A stretch of 64,000 nt of DNA, taken from NCBI GenBank assembly GCA_963971425.1, contig OZ020514.1, positions 16,807,218 to 16,871,217 of the forward strand, in the 5' to 3' direction. Shown in pieces: positions 1 through 11,200 of the stretch. The stretch comes from Bryoerythrophyllum caledonicum. Its lineage: Eukaryota > Streptophyta > Bryopsida > Pottiales > Pottiaceae. The notes under the pieces are model-generated. The model searched no databases, was not told the DNA's origin, and saw nothing but the letters and a program-made list of their open reading frames with translations. How positions within the stretch are numbered: position 1 is the first letter of the stretch; every line of letters begins with the position of its first letter. Both the position numbers and the translations under genes were made by a program.

Positions 1-589
1 GAGTTTAAGAGTAGCTAAAAGCAATATGTATTCTCCTAGAACACAACATGATATTTTACACCCAAAAAGACTCACAGTACACTAGACTTTTGGAACATCC
101 TGCATAGTATTTTAGGCTCATACAAAATTGAGATACAAACATCAAATTTACGGGTACCTATATATAAATACCTTGGTTCAAGTACAAATTACCATGTAAT
201 GTTACATATAGAAATTTAAGCACTGTATTCTTAACCACAACATTGTACTTCAACGAGGAGTCTCAAATATTGTGCAACTTAAACAACTATAACTTCAAGC
301 ATTATACATCACAAAAACAAAAGCAGTGAATACTCAAAACTCCCAAGACTTCCAATACGTGGTCAAAGATCATAGAGAAGAACACTGTAACATATCTTAA
401 ATTTAGAAGCCCAATACGTCAGTACACTACTAGAATAAATCACAAAGTTTGTATAGGCACAGAAGAGGAACTTACCAATGTCTACGTGTGTCTATTTGGC
501 TGCCACTGTCCTTGTTGAAATGGCCAGCACTTTAGAAACATCACAGCCTAGAGACTAAGCTTGTTCTTGCAACTCCGCCGGTAGTTCTT
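1..589. other. No gene seen; AT-rich flank
   Basis: No reading frame or family motif can be supported here. The DNA is AT-rich and of low coding character. It ends where the LTR-like sequence beginning TGTTACGG starts at 590. Confidence 0.5.
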
Positions 590-845
590 TGTTACGGGAT
601 GTGGAGTCGAGGTTCGCAACACATCGCGTGATGTGGCATAAATTAAATAGTTCTAATCTAGGTTTGTTGATGATGTACGTTCGCTACTCCACATCCGCCC
701 AACGAATGTATTTCATACGTTATAATTTTCCTGTGTGTCCATAAAGCGGCCCAAATGTACTTGACGTCTTTGTCAAGTCAATTTAATGAGTGTTTAGTGA
801 GTGTTTAGAGAGTATTTAGTAAGTTTCTGTTACAGTTTGTAGAGT
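590..845 (+). repeat. Left part of a split retrotransposon LTR
   Basis: This begins TGTTACGGGATGTGGAGTCG, which matches the start of the LTR at 59205 (TGTCACGGCACGTGGCATCG). It shares the inner stretch CTTGACGTCTTTGTCAAGTC (about 769 here, about 59379 there) followed by GAGTGTTTAGAGAGT. The match stops near 845 and resumes near 4635, so the LTR is interrupted by about 3.8 kb of foreign DNA. The two pieces look like one older, more diverged member of the family at 59.2 kb. Edges are judged by eye and may be off by tens of bases. Confidence 0.65.
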
Positions 846-1530
846 CAGTATTCCTCCGGAGTGCACTCAATCGTCACTAAATGCTTCCAAAGTAAACCAC
901 TCCGGTTTCGTTCCCACAAAGATCTATTGATCTTTTGAGAATATCCAATATCAACTAAACTATCAATTACTTAGGCTAGCTATTCTATTTACTTCAGGAT
1001 CCGGTTTCTTCCGGGTTCCGAAATTCCTACACAGCTTTCCGGAACTAGTGTCCTGAAAGTATACCGCAGTTTTCTGGATATAGATTCCGGACAACCGGAG
1101 GGGGGTTTGTTTTATCTGTGTTCTTCCTTACAGAGGCTTCCGGAAGGTTTAAACGAGTGACCGAAAGGCCACTGATCCTATTTTGTGTAAGTGGCCGGAT
1201 TCCCCACTGCCTTGTGACTTTAAGTGGCTAGACACCCACTGCCCCGGAATTTATAGTGACCGGACAACCACTCTCCCTACTCTGCTAACCGGTGATTGAT
1301 TGTTGATACTAGACCTATACTCTCGCGACATTCGGATGGCCTTCCGGATGCGGTCACGCAGAGACAAGTCCGGACTACAACGACGTTCCGGTAGCACTGT
1401 TGTAATTCTCCGGAGAAAGTGGCATAGTTTCTTAGGGAGGACTCCTACTAGATTTACAAAACAGGCTTTTTCCTATCGTGGGGATAAACTCTAGCTTTTG
1501 ACCGGAATCCGGGTTCACACGGATTCTTCT

Positions 1531-1633
1531 GTGCCCTAGAGACTACCAGGAACACCTCTGCAATACATCTCCTCCCCTACTGGCTTCTTCCGGACCCTGG
1601 AGGTTACCAGGAACACCTCTACAATACACCTCC
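1531..1633. repeat. 61-bp-period tandem duplication
   Basis: Two similar units start at 1531 and 1592. Both contain TACCAGGAACACCTCT followed by RCAATACAYCTCC. They lie in the untranslated part of the 846-4634 insertion, on the downstream side of its minus-strand gene. Confidence 0.6.
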
Positions 1634-2145
1634 AACTCTTCCGGGCGTTCTCCCGATGTAGATCCCAACCGGCTCACTTCCAAGTAACATCAAGTACCAC
1701 TCCCTTTAAAAGAACTTCCACAACAAGTACTACAACAACGGATCTTGTACCTCACAAAGATAATAATTCTCGTCACAAGAACTAGGTAGCAATTCTAGTA
1801 ATAGCTCCAAAATATATTCAACGTAAGGAAAAACAAGACAATGAGTTTCTAACACTCATCTACAAAGTACTAACTAAGTTTACTAATCTTAGCCTTATCC
1901 TATCCACAAGAAATCGGGAGGATCTCATCCCTAAAAGTCAGGGGCTTATCCCAAAAAATCCAGAAAAGTGAATCTCATATCCAAAATTCCCGGGTCCGGA
2001 TTCCGGCCATCCGGGAAAATCGTTGAAGTCCAGAAATTTACAAAATGCCTTAGTGCCTGGGTTAAGTAGCCGGGTGCAACTCTGAGCCCCATTGTTAATC
2101 GCTACCTAACCTCAATCACCAAGCAACTTCTAAATCTAAATCTAT

Positions 2146-4139
2146 CTAAAGGGGTGATCCAACGCTCTTGAATCTTGGATTGGTATGCCTCGTTGAAGCC
2201 TCTGCTTTGGCCTTGCCAGTCTTCCTTCGCTCGGGCGACGTAGCTACCGTCATCTTCGGTGATCGGGCTACAGAAGGTGGTACCGCTGGTGCGGCCGGCG
2301 GAGTTGTTTCGGTGGTGGTATCTACCACGGTAGCCTTCGGAGCTTTAGAAAAGCCCTGGAACTGGGCTCCGGGACTGGGAGGGTCCATCGCCAAACGCGA
2401 AGCAAGCGGGGGTGTCGACTTCCGGCGGCTCGATGAAGGAGGAGAAGGTGCAGGCTGGATGGGAGAGGGTGTTTCTTCCGGATTTACCTCCGGAAGTAAA
2501 TCCGTCCAGTGCTTATCTGTACCTGCGTTTGGATTATTGAGGGGGGTTGCAGCTCATGGATGCAACAGTCTCCGGCTGGATCATAATCGCCTTCGACTTT
2601 CCGGAAGACTCGGGATGCACTCTCGATGGTCGGGCTTCATCTGGAGCGGTCCGGACTTGGACTGGAAGGGCTCGGTCCTTTGGTGCTTGGGTACTCCGGG
2701 TCTCCGGCCCTTCCGTAGTCATGTTGGCCACCAGGTCTTGCATCCGGCTCCACGTCTTATCCATCTTCCTGTTGTGGTCGTGGAGAAATTTGATGATCTG
2801 GACCATATTCATCTTGTCCTCTTTCTCTAGTTGATCTGTGAAGAGGAGACTCCGGTTGATAGTGTCAACCAAAAACGTAAGAGCTGATCTTACCTCTATC
2901 AAGGCGTGGGCGGAGGCGTTCCTTCCTCTTCTCCTTGGATTCCGCCAACGCCGTAAAGGTCTCGTCCAGCTTTGCAGCAAACTGGTCGAAACATCGGTTG
3001 ATGGCTACGTTCTGATCTTCCAATGCCCGAAGTCGGAGTGTGTTCTTCCAAAGCTCCACTATTGCTGTCGGTATGTCCACCATCTTCTCCACCTCGAGCT
3101 CATTCCGAATACCATCAAGAATCTACACATGTTTTGCCTCGGATTGGAATACGATGGCTGCACACCATCCCACATGTTGGATGAGCTCCAGCAGGTTGGG
3201 TCTGTTTACTCCTACGAGTGTCGGTGGCTTCGCCGGAGGTATACGACCTTCTCGTGGAATTGATCCGGGTTTTTCCTGAGCTTGTGTACATGTGGGCTGG
3301 TTCGATGAAGTGGGTCCCGGTGTTGACTCTCTCTGTACAGATCAGCTCCTCTTCCGATGTTGGGGAACTGATTCGGGTGTTGGAACTTTGACGATCTCCA
3401 TACCTTCGTCGTCGGATGCTAGTTCCGGACCAATATAGGTCTCGATGCTCAGTAGCTCCTCGTATGCGTCTTGCTCGTCCGGCGTAAGAACGTCGTGTTA
3501 AGCATAGAGATGGGCGAGGTAAGAGGGAAGAAGGGTTCCAGCTCTCTTCATCTTCTAGAGTCCTTTCACCATCCGGGTGATCATCTCGCTCATAAGCAAG
3601 GCCCAATCTACTCTCAACTTACCTCTCATCGACCGTAGAATGGTGGTGGCCCATTTAGACACCACCCGTTTAGGTTTTTCCGGGTGGAAGATGGGGTTCA
3701 AGAACCTTACCACAATCTGCACGTCTTGATGCCGGAGATCATCGGTGATGTAGCCTTCCTTTGGGTCGGCTTGCTTCGTGAACTCGTCTCTGAGGATGTC
3801 GTCGTTCCGCTCCGCCGTCTTCACGGTTCCGCTGGCAAAGGAGTAGGTACGTTGCCATTCCGGTACACCCCAGGTTTCGGGGTGAGCTTGGATGTTGCCG
3901 TCGTATTGGTTGTCCGGCGCTCCGAGCAGCTCCACCACCAACTTCGCTTCCTTCACGCCCCACGCAACGTCGAGCAGTCCGCGGCATCCCATGTTGCTGA
4001 GGTAATGCTCGAGGACGGCCAGCTCTTCCGGGTCTGTAGGTATGATTGGAATCACTCGTTGCACCGACGGCTGCGTTGTCGTACCCCGCGTTGCCCGAGC
4101 AGTCCCTTTCTCCGCCATGTCTCTACTAATACCTGACAA
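2146..4139 (-). pseudogene. Broken plant-transposon-associated protein gene
   Basis: The frame opens at 4139 (first ATG shortly inside) and continues to about 2865 in one phase. It is interrupted by stops at 3555-3557 (TAG), 3498-3500 (TAA), 3342-3344 (TGA) and 3123-3125 (TAG). Further coding-like segments in shifted frames reach 2146, with a Ser/Thr/Pro-rich end. The N-terminal 190 residues contain a segment ending RVDWALLMSEMI, reminiscent of the 'putative plant transposon protein' domain found beside plant retroelements. The middle part (3092-2865) is helical and charged, coiled-coil-like. A related-looking VDWSTLK segment occurs in the genes at 49.5 and 53.2 kb. Family assignment rests on recollection of the domain's look, not a search. 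As it stands it cannot make a full protein without readthrough. Confidence 0.45.
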
Positions 4140-4634
4140 CCTCTCCGGTCACACCTGCATGCACCAACCTCAACAAGACCCTCTCTTCCGGAAACACTTC
4201 CGGTCTAACCGAATTAAGAAGGTAAGAAGCAAGGGGGAAGAGAAAGAGAGTGAGCAAAGAAGTGTGAGATGACAAAAATAGCTTCATGCTCTTGTATTCT
4301 CATCGATGTACAGATGGCTGTTGCAGTCATGATGACATTTTGGTTTCCGGATTATCTCCAGTTGCGGAGACTTCCAGCTTCGGATACTTCCGGTTCCGGA
4401 CACTTCCAGAATGCTCTAGTCGTGACGGTTTCTGCCGGATCCGGTTGTATCCGGACCCTTTTGATTTAGCATTCCGCTAGCGCTTTTAAAGAACTTGCCC
4501 GTCCCCTATTTGTCTTATTTTCTAAGTCTTCTTCGCTACGGTACTAATCTATCTTTCTAACCTTTTAATACTAATTTTTTTTTTGTTTAAGCCGGGTTTT
4601 TAGGTTAACTTCCGGAACCTTGTGGGAATGGATT

Positions 4635-4775
4635 TCCACAGTTTCGTTTGCTTGTAAGTTATAGGTTATCATTAGTGAAGGCTCCGCATTCTTTAGTTCC
4701 GCTCACACTTGTTGATTTTTCTCTTGTGGAATGCGAGATGCGTGACGACTCTTGTGATTCACAACATTCTTCTTG
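4635..4775 (+). repeat. Right part of the split LTR
   Basis: This resumes the LTR match that broke off at 845. CATTAGTGAAGGCTCCGCAT here parallels CATTAGTAAAGACTCTACAT near 59460, and both continue through TTGTGATTCA. Identity looks like about 80 percent over 100 bp. After about 4775 the two copies diverge, so the true LTR end is not fixed. Confidence 0.6.
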
Positions 4776-4867
4776 AGAGTGTGCTTAGCATAGTTGTGTT
4801 TGGCAATGTTTTTCATTTATTTGATGTTGGTTGTGGTTCTCGATCTGGTGTGTTTAGCGATCTTTGT

Positions 4868-5410
4868 TTACACAACATCTCTGAACTTGTTACAAGTATA
4901 TAAATTACAATGGACAACGCCACATTCCTTGGTGGCGCATGTCAAGTTCTTTGTACACCACACCCTTGTACACCACAAATGATATACGTGGTGGCAACTA
5001 CAAATCAAGACATCCAAGCGAGGGAAAGGCAAATCACATAGAGAACAAATTTTGTATGTGACCGTAGTGTATCCACCTCTTTCGATCTCTTCTCCATACA
5101 CCATGGGATGTGGGAATACAACCAACCCTACAAATCTGGTACTAAGCATTTCAAGTTGCCTCACAAGGTTTATTGCCTATCTCTCCAAAATGTCGCTCCT
5201 CCAAACCAACCTCGCAAGCAACTCTGTCTTCATCTCGTAATCAACCTTCATGTTGCCATGCTTGGAGGATGCCGCCTTGAATATATCACCGTAGAACACA
5301 TTCATCATGCGCAAGTCCTCAATTTCGTCAACGTCACTGCATTCTTCCAACCACTTCAGGTGGTTCCAATCACCACTATGGTGTCCACAAGCAAACCTTG
5401 GCTCACCATG
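4868..5410 (-). pseudogene. RING/PHD-like protein remnant
   Basis: The minus strand from 5164 to 4868 reads as one frame with CSLCDLPFPRLD, then CSCHHVYHLWC and a later Cys-rich stretch, a cross-brace zinc-binding pattern (C-x2-C ... C-x-C-H-x3-H-x2-C). The same frame can be followed upstream to about 5410 with helical, acidic sequence, broken by one stop near 5168. The Cys/His segment resembles the better preserved RING-like segment at 50985-51115, and a non-coding flank of that element family lies nearby in inverted orientation (6295-6960). It is best read as a decayed copy of that family's gene. Confidence 0.4.
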
Positions 5411-5449
5411 TGTTGCATAACCTCCGCCTAGACCACTGTAGTATTCTAC

Positions 5450-6294
5450 AAATATATACCCAAAGTCCCAGACTTAGTATCATGTTTAGGTTTCAACAAA
5501 TGTCTGCTCCTAGAATTCTCCAACCCTAACAGTGGAGTATATCGGACAGAGTGGTAAACCTTGCCTAGGTACATACTCGGGACATGGTAAATACCCTATC
5601 CCGCTTGTATACAACCATACTTGGAAGTATACCACAACTTGGGATATATCCCAGACTTGGAGTGTATACACTGATTAGTATTCATCCCATGGGAGAACCA
5701 ATATCCCAACCAGGGTATACACCCTGGTGTCTCTATATACACCGTCAGAGCATCTCCACCGAGGCACGGGCCCCCGGTAGATCTGCGTGGATATTGTGGA
5801 TTTTTGTCTATCAGCCTCCAACGCAGGTATCACTCCACCAACCCGGGCCACAGTTCTGCCTCATCTCTCCTAACGAGACGACAAAATCTCATGATTTGCA
5901 ATCCCATCACCAAAATACGTACCCTTTCTTCGAATTCACAAGTCAAGAAGTAATATGAAAAAAACATAAAAACTAGAATTGAAGCCATTATCAAACGCTG
6001 CTAATTAGTCCATTACACTTAATCCTTAACGCCTAAAGGACCAAGTGTCCAAAAAGGGCTTTTTGAAAGTTTGGTCAAGTTCCTATGGTGTCAATTTCCA
6101 ACATTCTTCTTTGAAATTTTTACTATAGAAAGACATTACCAAGACCTTAGTGGGAAAACAAATTTTTTCCTAAATTGGACATTCAATGAAAAAGTTATAG
6201 GGTTTTGAATTTTAAATGGGGAGGGCAGGCACCTCGGGCACCTCCAAAAACTTTTAATAGGACACTCTATTGAAAGTGAGATTTTCAGTATTCG
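5450..6294. other. No gene; TATA/GGTATA-rich repetitive DNA
   Basis: No convincing gene. Between about 5450 and 5760 short words such as GGTATA, TATACA and ACTTGG recur, and there is a small palindrome CCAGGGTATACACCCTGG at 5719. The 124-residue open frame at 5584-5958 is composed of these repeats and is not supported as a gene. Confidence 0.5.
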
Positions 6295-6960
6295 CAAGTA
6301 ATATTATTTCCCTTCATTTTGTCAAAAAAAAGTTCTTGTCTTTAGTGTAAAATAGCATACCAACCCACGTCAAACATTCATACATTGTCACTCATTGTCG
6401 GGCAAGGTACCAAAAAAACTTCTTCTTTTCCACATAAAACCTAGGTATATTTATATTTTTCACTTTTTACTTTTTCCACAACAATATGTAATGTAAACCT
6501 TCTTATTAACCATTTGGATTATCAATCGAAAACATATTAAGTTCAAAAAAAATTAAAGTGTGAATTAACAAATTTTGAGCCTCCACTCCTTGCACACTTG
6601 TTTTGAATATACTACACGCCATCTCTACCTCTAAAAATTGGTGTGTAAGGAGCTAACATCATGCTTAACAAGATGGTAATTGATTTAGACCTTGTGTAGT
6701 GAAATTTTTTGACACGAACTGAAGTCAAAGTCTGCTGATCCACTAAACGCAGGGAAGAAAATGAACCATTTGCTTGACTTCAAACACTATAATCTTTCAA
6801 TCCGTGCGGTCAAAGTTTATGAAATTTTGTACATGTATTACTTAATAAGCCTTTATTGAGATCCTACGGTCAAAATTAAAAATCAAAGTTTTTGTTACCT
6901 TCTTTATTCATTGCACTAGAATCCATTAATTTTGAAGTGTTTTTGGTGTAAAACTGTCAC
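6295..6960 (-). repeat. Inverted copy of the repeat at 52.05-52.70 kb
   Basis: Read on the minus strand this segment follows the plus strand of 52050-52700. Landmarks in both are a run around TTTTGAAGTGTTTTTGGTG, a match around TTTCAATCCGTG, the word CCACAACAATATGT, and GGGCAAGGTACC near the far end. The two copies are diverged but colinear over about 650 bp. It marks an old copy of the element family that fills 49-54 kb. Confidence 0.65.
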
Positions 6961-8226
6961 CGTACCTTAGGGGTTAAAAGCCCACAAGACCCAACATGGG
7001 ACTCTGGATGTGTTAAAACTCAATGTTCATGAAATCCATGAGGAATCAAGTTGTGAAATGTGAGGTTCAGGTTTGCGCACACATTACATGAACACTCTAC
7101 ATCCATGGAGTTATAGAACTAATGGAAAAACCAAGAATACAACACAAAATACATAAAATAAACTTTAATACAATGAATGTCATGCCGCATATTATGTTGT
7201 ATTTTATACACATGCAAAATGTTTTTGGTCTTAAATTTTGATTGAAATTTGTCTTTAAGAGATTTTTTATTGTTTTGTGATTGTTGATCTCACTCATCAC
7301 ATACAAAAATTCCGTTTTACTTTGTATGAGTCTGGAACATTTTTGTATACAATCAAGTAGACAAAAGTAAAAAAAATCATCAAAAATCATGTATAAATGT
7401 TTACTTCACCTATGATATGTTAATGCAAAGCTATCAACTTGTGCACATGTGAACCTTCATTATTCAAATTAAAAAAATTCTTGCAAGAATCTATTGATGG
7501 ATAAAGTAATATACCCTCTAAAGTCTGCAACTTTCAATACAAATATTTAGTAATTTTTAGAAATTTAAACACTATAATCTATTCCATCATCCATTGGATG
7601 TTGTGCAAATTCTTCCCAAAGTCCAGGTCATGGTTTGAGTTCAAATTTCTGAGGTTGGATTCTAAAATTAGGCATTCTAGTTCTTAAATCTGGAGAAACA
7701 TGCTTGTAGGCTTAAGGGTTAACCCTTAAGCATCAAGAGTTGCTACTAGTGGCTACTATACTCTATATGTATGGTGTTGTATTTGAACATGATAAAGATC
7801 AGATATTGAAATGACTTCTAAATGAAAGGTGCTAGGTGAAGAATCTTCCATTCAGAGGTTAAAAGTCTTGCCAAAATTTATACATATTTTGTATTCTACG
7901 AAGTAAAATACGTATGTACGGTTACTGACTGCCGTTTAAGGTTAAAAGAGGATCTCTTTTTTACTCGAGAACTTTATTGATTAGAGTACAAAAAAGAAAC
8001 TTCAAAATGGATGTGATGCAATAAACTTAACCAGTATAAGTTGCTTCCATACTACTATTTCAGAATGTGAGGAGACTGGAAAATTGCTCTTCAATAATCT
8101 ACTACTTCGGCAGGTTTTAATGCACAACAAGCATCTCAAGAAACATCTCTTGATGTCACTCATATCCAAACATCAAGGAGAACTTGCAGAATGAGTGTTC
8201 AGTGAGAAAGTGGTGGACACAGACTT
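6961..8226. other. No gene seen; AT-rich intergenic DNA
   Basis: No supported coding sequence. It contains a perfect 20-bp palindrome CTTAAGGGTTAACCCTTAAG at 7711-7730. The end, about 8100-8226, is probably the 3' untranslated region of the polynucleotide phosphorylase gene whose stop codon is at 8227-8229. Confidence 0.5.
7711..7730. repeat. 20-bp perfect palindrome
   Basis: CTTAAGGGTTAACCCTTAAG is its own reverse complement. Its half, TAACCCTTAA, is close to the end sequence of the giant element (TAACCCTTAAACG at 16390 and 37314), so it may be a junction of two element ends or a preferred target. Confidence 0.6.
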
Positions 8227-11200
8227 CTAGACGTCCTCCTTCCGGATGCCTGCACTAATTGCTCGCACATTTTGGTCCACAGAACACGCTTTGTGACTCA
8301 GACGTAGCTGCCCTCTTGCATTGATCTGTAACACGATTTCCGATAATTGGTGAAGAGAACGTATCCAAAACATTCAAGCTCGTATTTAAAGATAAAAAAT
8401 ATCGAGGAAAACTCCAAATAGATGACGTACCTCAATAAGCTTGACATCTAAAAAGTCTCCTTCATTCACAAAATCTTCCACCCTTGCCAATTTCATGGCA
8501 CCAGTCAATTCGCTAATATGACACAGTCCCTGCATATATAAATCACAAATGATCGATTACAACGCCCCAATATTGACGCGGTTCTTGCCGTTGAGTGGTT
8601 GGCATGAGAAAGGTGGTCTTAGAGACTAAAATACCATCACTACTTGATAATCAACGTGGCAACACGTGCATCACAAAAATCGGAAACCATAACACCCTCA
8701 TCATTCATAAGATGCGCAATCACGAATCTGGAATAAGCACCAACCTCTTTTCCCGGGGCTATCTCTACAAAACATCCGAATGTGGTAACTGTCTTCACCT
8801 TGCAATGCCTACACCAGCAATTTCCACAGCAGTAAGTAGAAATAGAATAATTCTAAACCACAAGACACAACCCTCTTGATCGTGTATCCTCTGGGGAAGA
8901 CAATATGATTCCGATTCTTTGGGAAAGGAAGTTGAAACTTTCACTTGAGTAAGAAGTCCGCTCAAGACGTAGGCATAAGTAAATCAGAGTAAGAGATGTC
9001 ACGATAACTACATAGGGAGAACAAGAATTGCTTAGCTCTTTCAAATATTTAGTTCCTATGACATCTTTCTTAAACTAGAATTATCGGATTTCTAAAACAA
9101 AATGAGGCATGCAATGGGGTCACATACTTATAAACAGTTCCCACTGTGGGAACTAAAGTCAAACCTAAAATCTTGGTTCTGGCCGCTTCTATGCCTTCGA
9201 TAGAGCGACTTACAATCCTAACCTGCAGTCGCAACTAAAAGGGTAAACACAACTGCAATTGAGTACCTTGGAACTGTCAATAGAAGGATTCAATTCTGCA
9301 ATAACGTGAAAAAGAAAATTCTTGAAGTACAGAAGTCACACTCGACAATTTTTGTTAGGGTTCAAAGAGGAAAGACTTACAGAACCGTCGTCACTAACAT
9401 CCACCGAGTCAACCCCAGAGGATTCGACAATGCCTTTGACAGTCTTTCCTCCAGGTCCAACAATTACACTTATTTTGTCGGTGTCCACCTGCCCTACATG
9501 AAATGATTTAGGTGAGAACTGACATCTGTGCATAATCAGGCTGGAGAATTGAGGACGTGAATTGATTCATTCAAATCTAATCACAATCTAAACAAACGTG
9601 GAAAGCAGTGGTTAAGTGACAAATTCAATATATTGAGAGGATTAAATCAATGAATGTAGATAGAGTTGAATTATGTAAATTTACAACGATAAACCGTAAA
9701 AATAATTAACCAGATTACCTTTAACATCACAATTCGTGGAGCATGTACTGAAACTTGATTAGCTGGAGGAGGTTGACTTTTGGACATTTCAGCTGCAAAT
9801 CAAAAATTGTTTACTTCAAAGTGAGAGCCAAGGTCGGAACCAAAATTATCAAAAAATTCAAGCGAGAGGAAGCAACAAACTAATGATTTCAAAAGATGTG
9901 ATTATAAACTAGTAATCTAAAACCTAAACATTTAGGATCATCAATCCTGAACACCGCGGCTAATTTAATAATCAGCAATTGAACCAGACCTCCAATTAGA
10001 AGTTCATTGCTCAATAGAGGCCATACCAAGAATATGAAGTCGGCCAGCCTTGGCTTGTTCCAACGCCTTCTTCACGACCAAGACGGTAATGCCCTCTACC
10101 TAACCAATTCCAAGCCCATTCCACGTCAGAGGCTGCGATATTAAGGACATCTAAGAAAGGACGCTTCTCATCGATGCCCTGAAATCCATATGGACGTTTC
10201 AACTTTGACCACTTCACATACCTTGATGTCCATTTGGAAAGCTGTAATTCCACTCTCATTCCCCGCAACCTGCAAGAAAATGTCAAGATCAGTATAAAAA
10301 TGAGTGATGCGTTCGTTAGCAACATATTCAATCAATTGCCAGTAAGGTTAAGTCTAATCTTGAGAAAAGATATGCAATATGGTTAGCATTTCTGGTATAT
10401 ATTTTACTTCCTTCAGAAAGTACACAGAAATAGCACTCTAATAGCTACCAGTCCACAGTGGGTGCCAAGAGTAGAATACATCAATAAAAAATAACCATAC
10501 AAGAAAACATGAATCTGAAAAGAGAAGCGATGTTCACCTTGAAATCCATATCACCTAATGCATCCTCTGATCCTAAGATATCACTCAATATGAGTGGCTC
10601 CCCATCCCCTCCACACTCTTTGGTGTTAAGAATCAAACCCATGGCAATTCCAGCCACCAATGATTTAAGTGGAACACCAGCGTCCAGCATAGACAGACAA
10701 CCTCCACACACGGAAGCCATACTAAAACAAAGAGAGAAGAGCTCGTAAGTTCACAACAATACTTCTAAATTATAACGAAACTATACTAATACTGCTGTCA
10801 TTTTCTGCGAAGATAAAGAAAAGCTGAAGAAGCGTTTATAACAAAATGATCATTACCTAGATGAACCATTGCTCTCTGTAATAGAACTTTCCACCCGGAT
10901 GGTATATGGGAAACCCTCTTCATCAGGAATAATGGGCTCCAAAGCCCGCTCTGCAAGAGTTCCATGTCCTATTTCTCGCCTACTGGGTGCCCCAATTCTT
11001 CCCACTTCTCCTACAGAAGATGGAGGAAACGAATACTAGACACAAGGCAAAATTGCGAAACTGTGAACAAGTACTGCTGTAGTGAAATAAAAAGAAGTCA
11101 AACGATTAACAGGAACATGCAAGAGAGCAGTAACTCCTCCACAAGTGATGGACGGGTGCAGTACAGGGTACAAAAAATAAATTCTTGCTTGCGAACATTA

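Larger units (their letters stand above)
846..4634 (-). mobile_element. About 3.8-kb element inserted in an LTR
   Basis: This block separates the two halves of an LTR, so it arrived after the LTR. It is rich in the palindrome TCCGGA and related CCGGAA/TTCCGG words, which are rare in the neighbouring DNA. It carries a broken minus-strand gene (2146-4139) resembling the transposon-associated proteins of land plants. The words ACAGTTT or CAGTTT occur near both edges (about 833 and 4638) and may be remains of a target-site duplication, but I could not establish terminal repeats. Class is therefore unknown. Confidence 0.5.

Noticed and set aside
2168..2830. 220-residue plus-strand open frame
   Set aside because: It is antisense to the broken transposon gene, has no family motif, and reflects the GC-rich strand.
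5584..5958. 124-residue open frame
   Set aside because: Built mostly of recurring GGTATA-type words; no domain.
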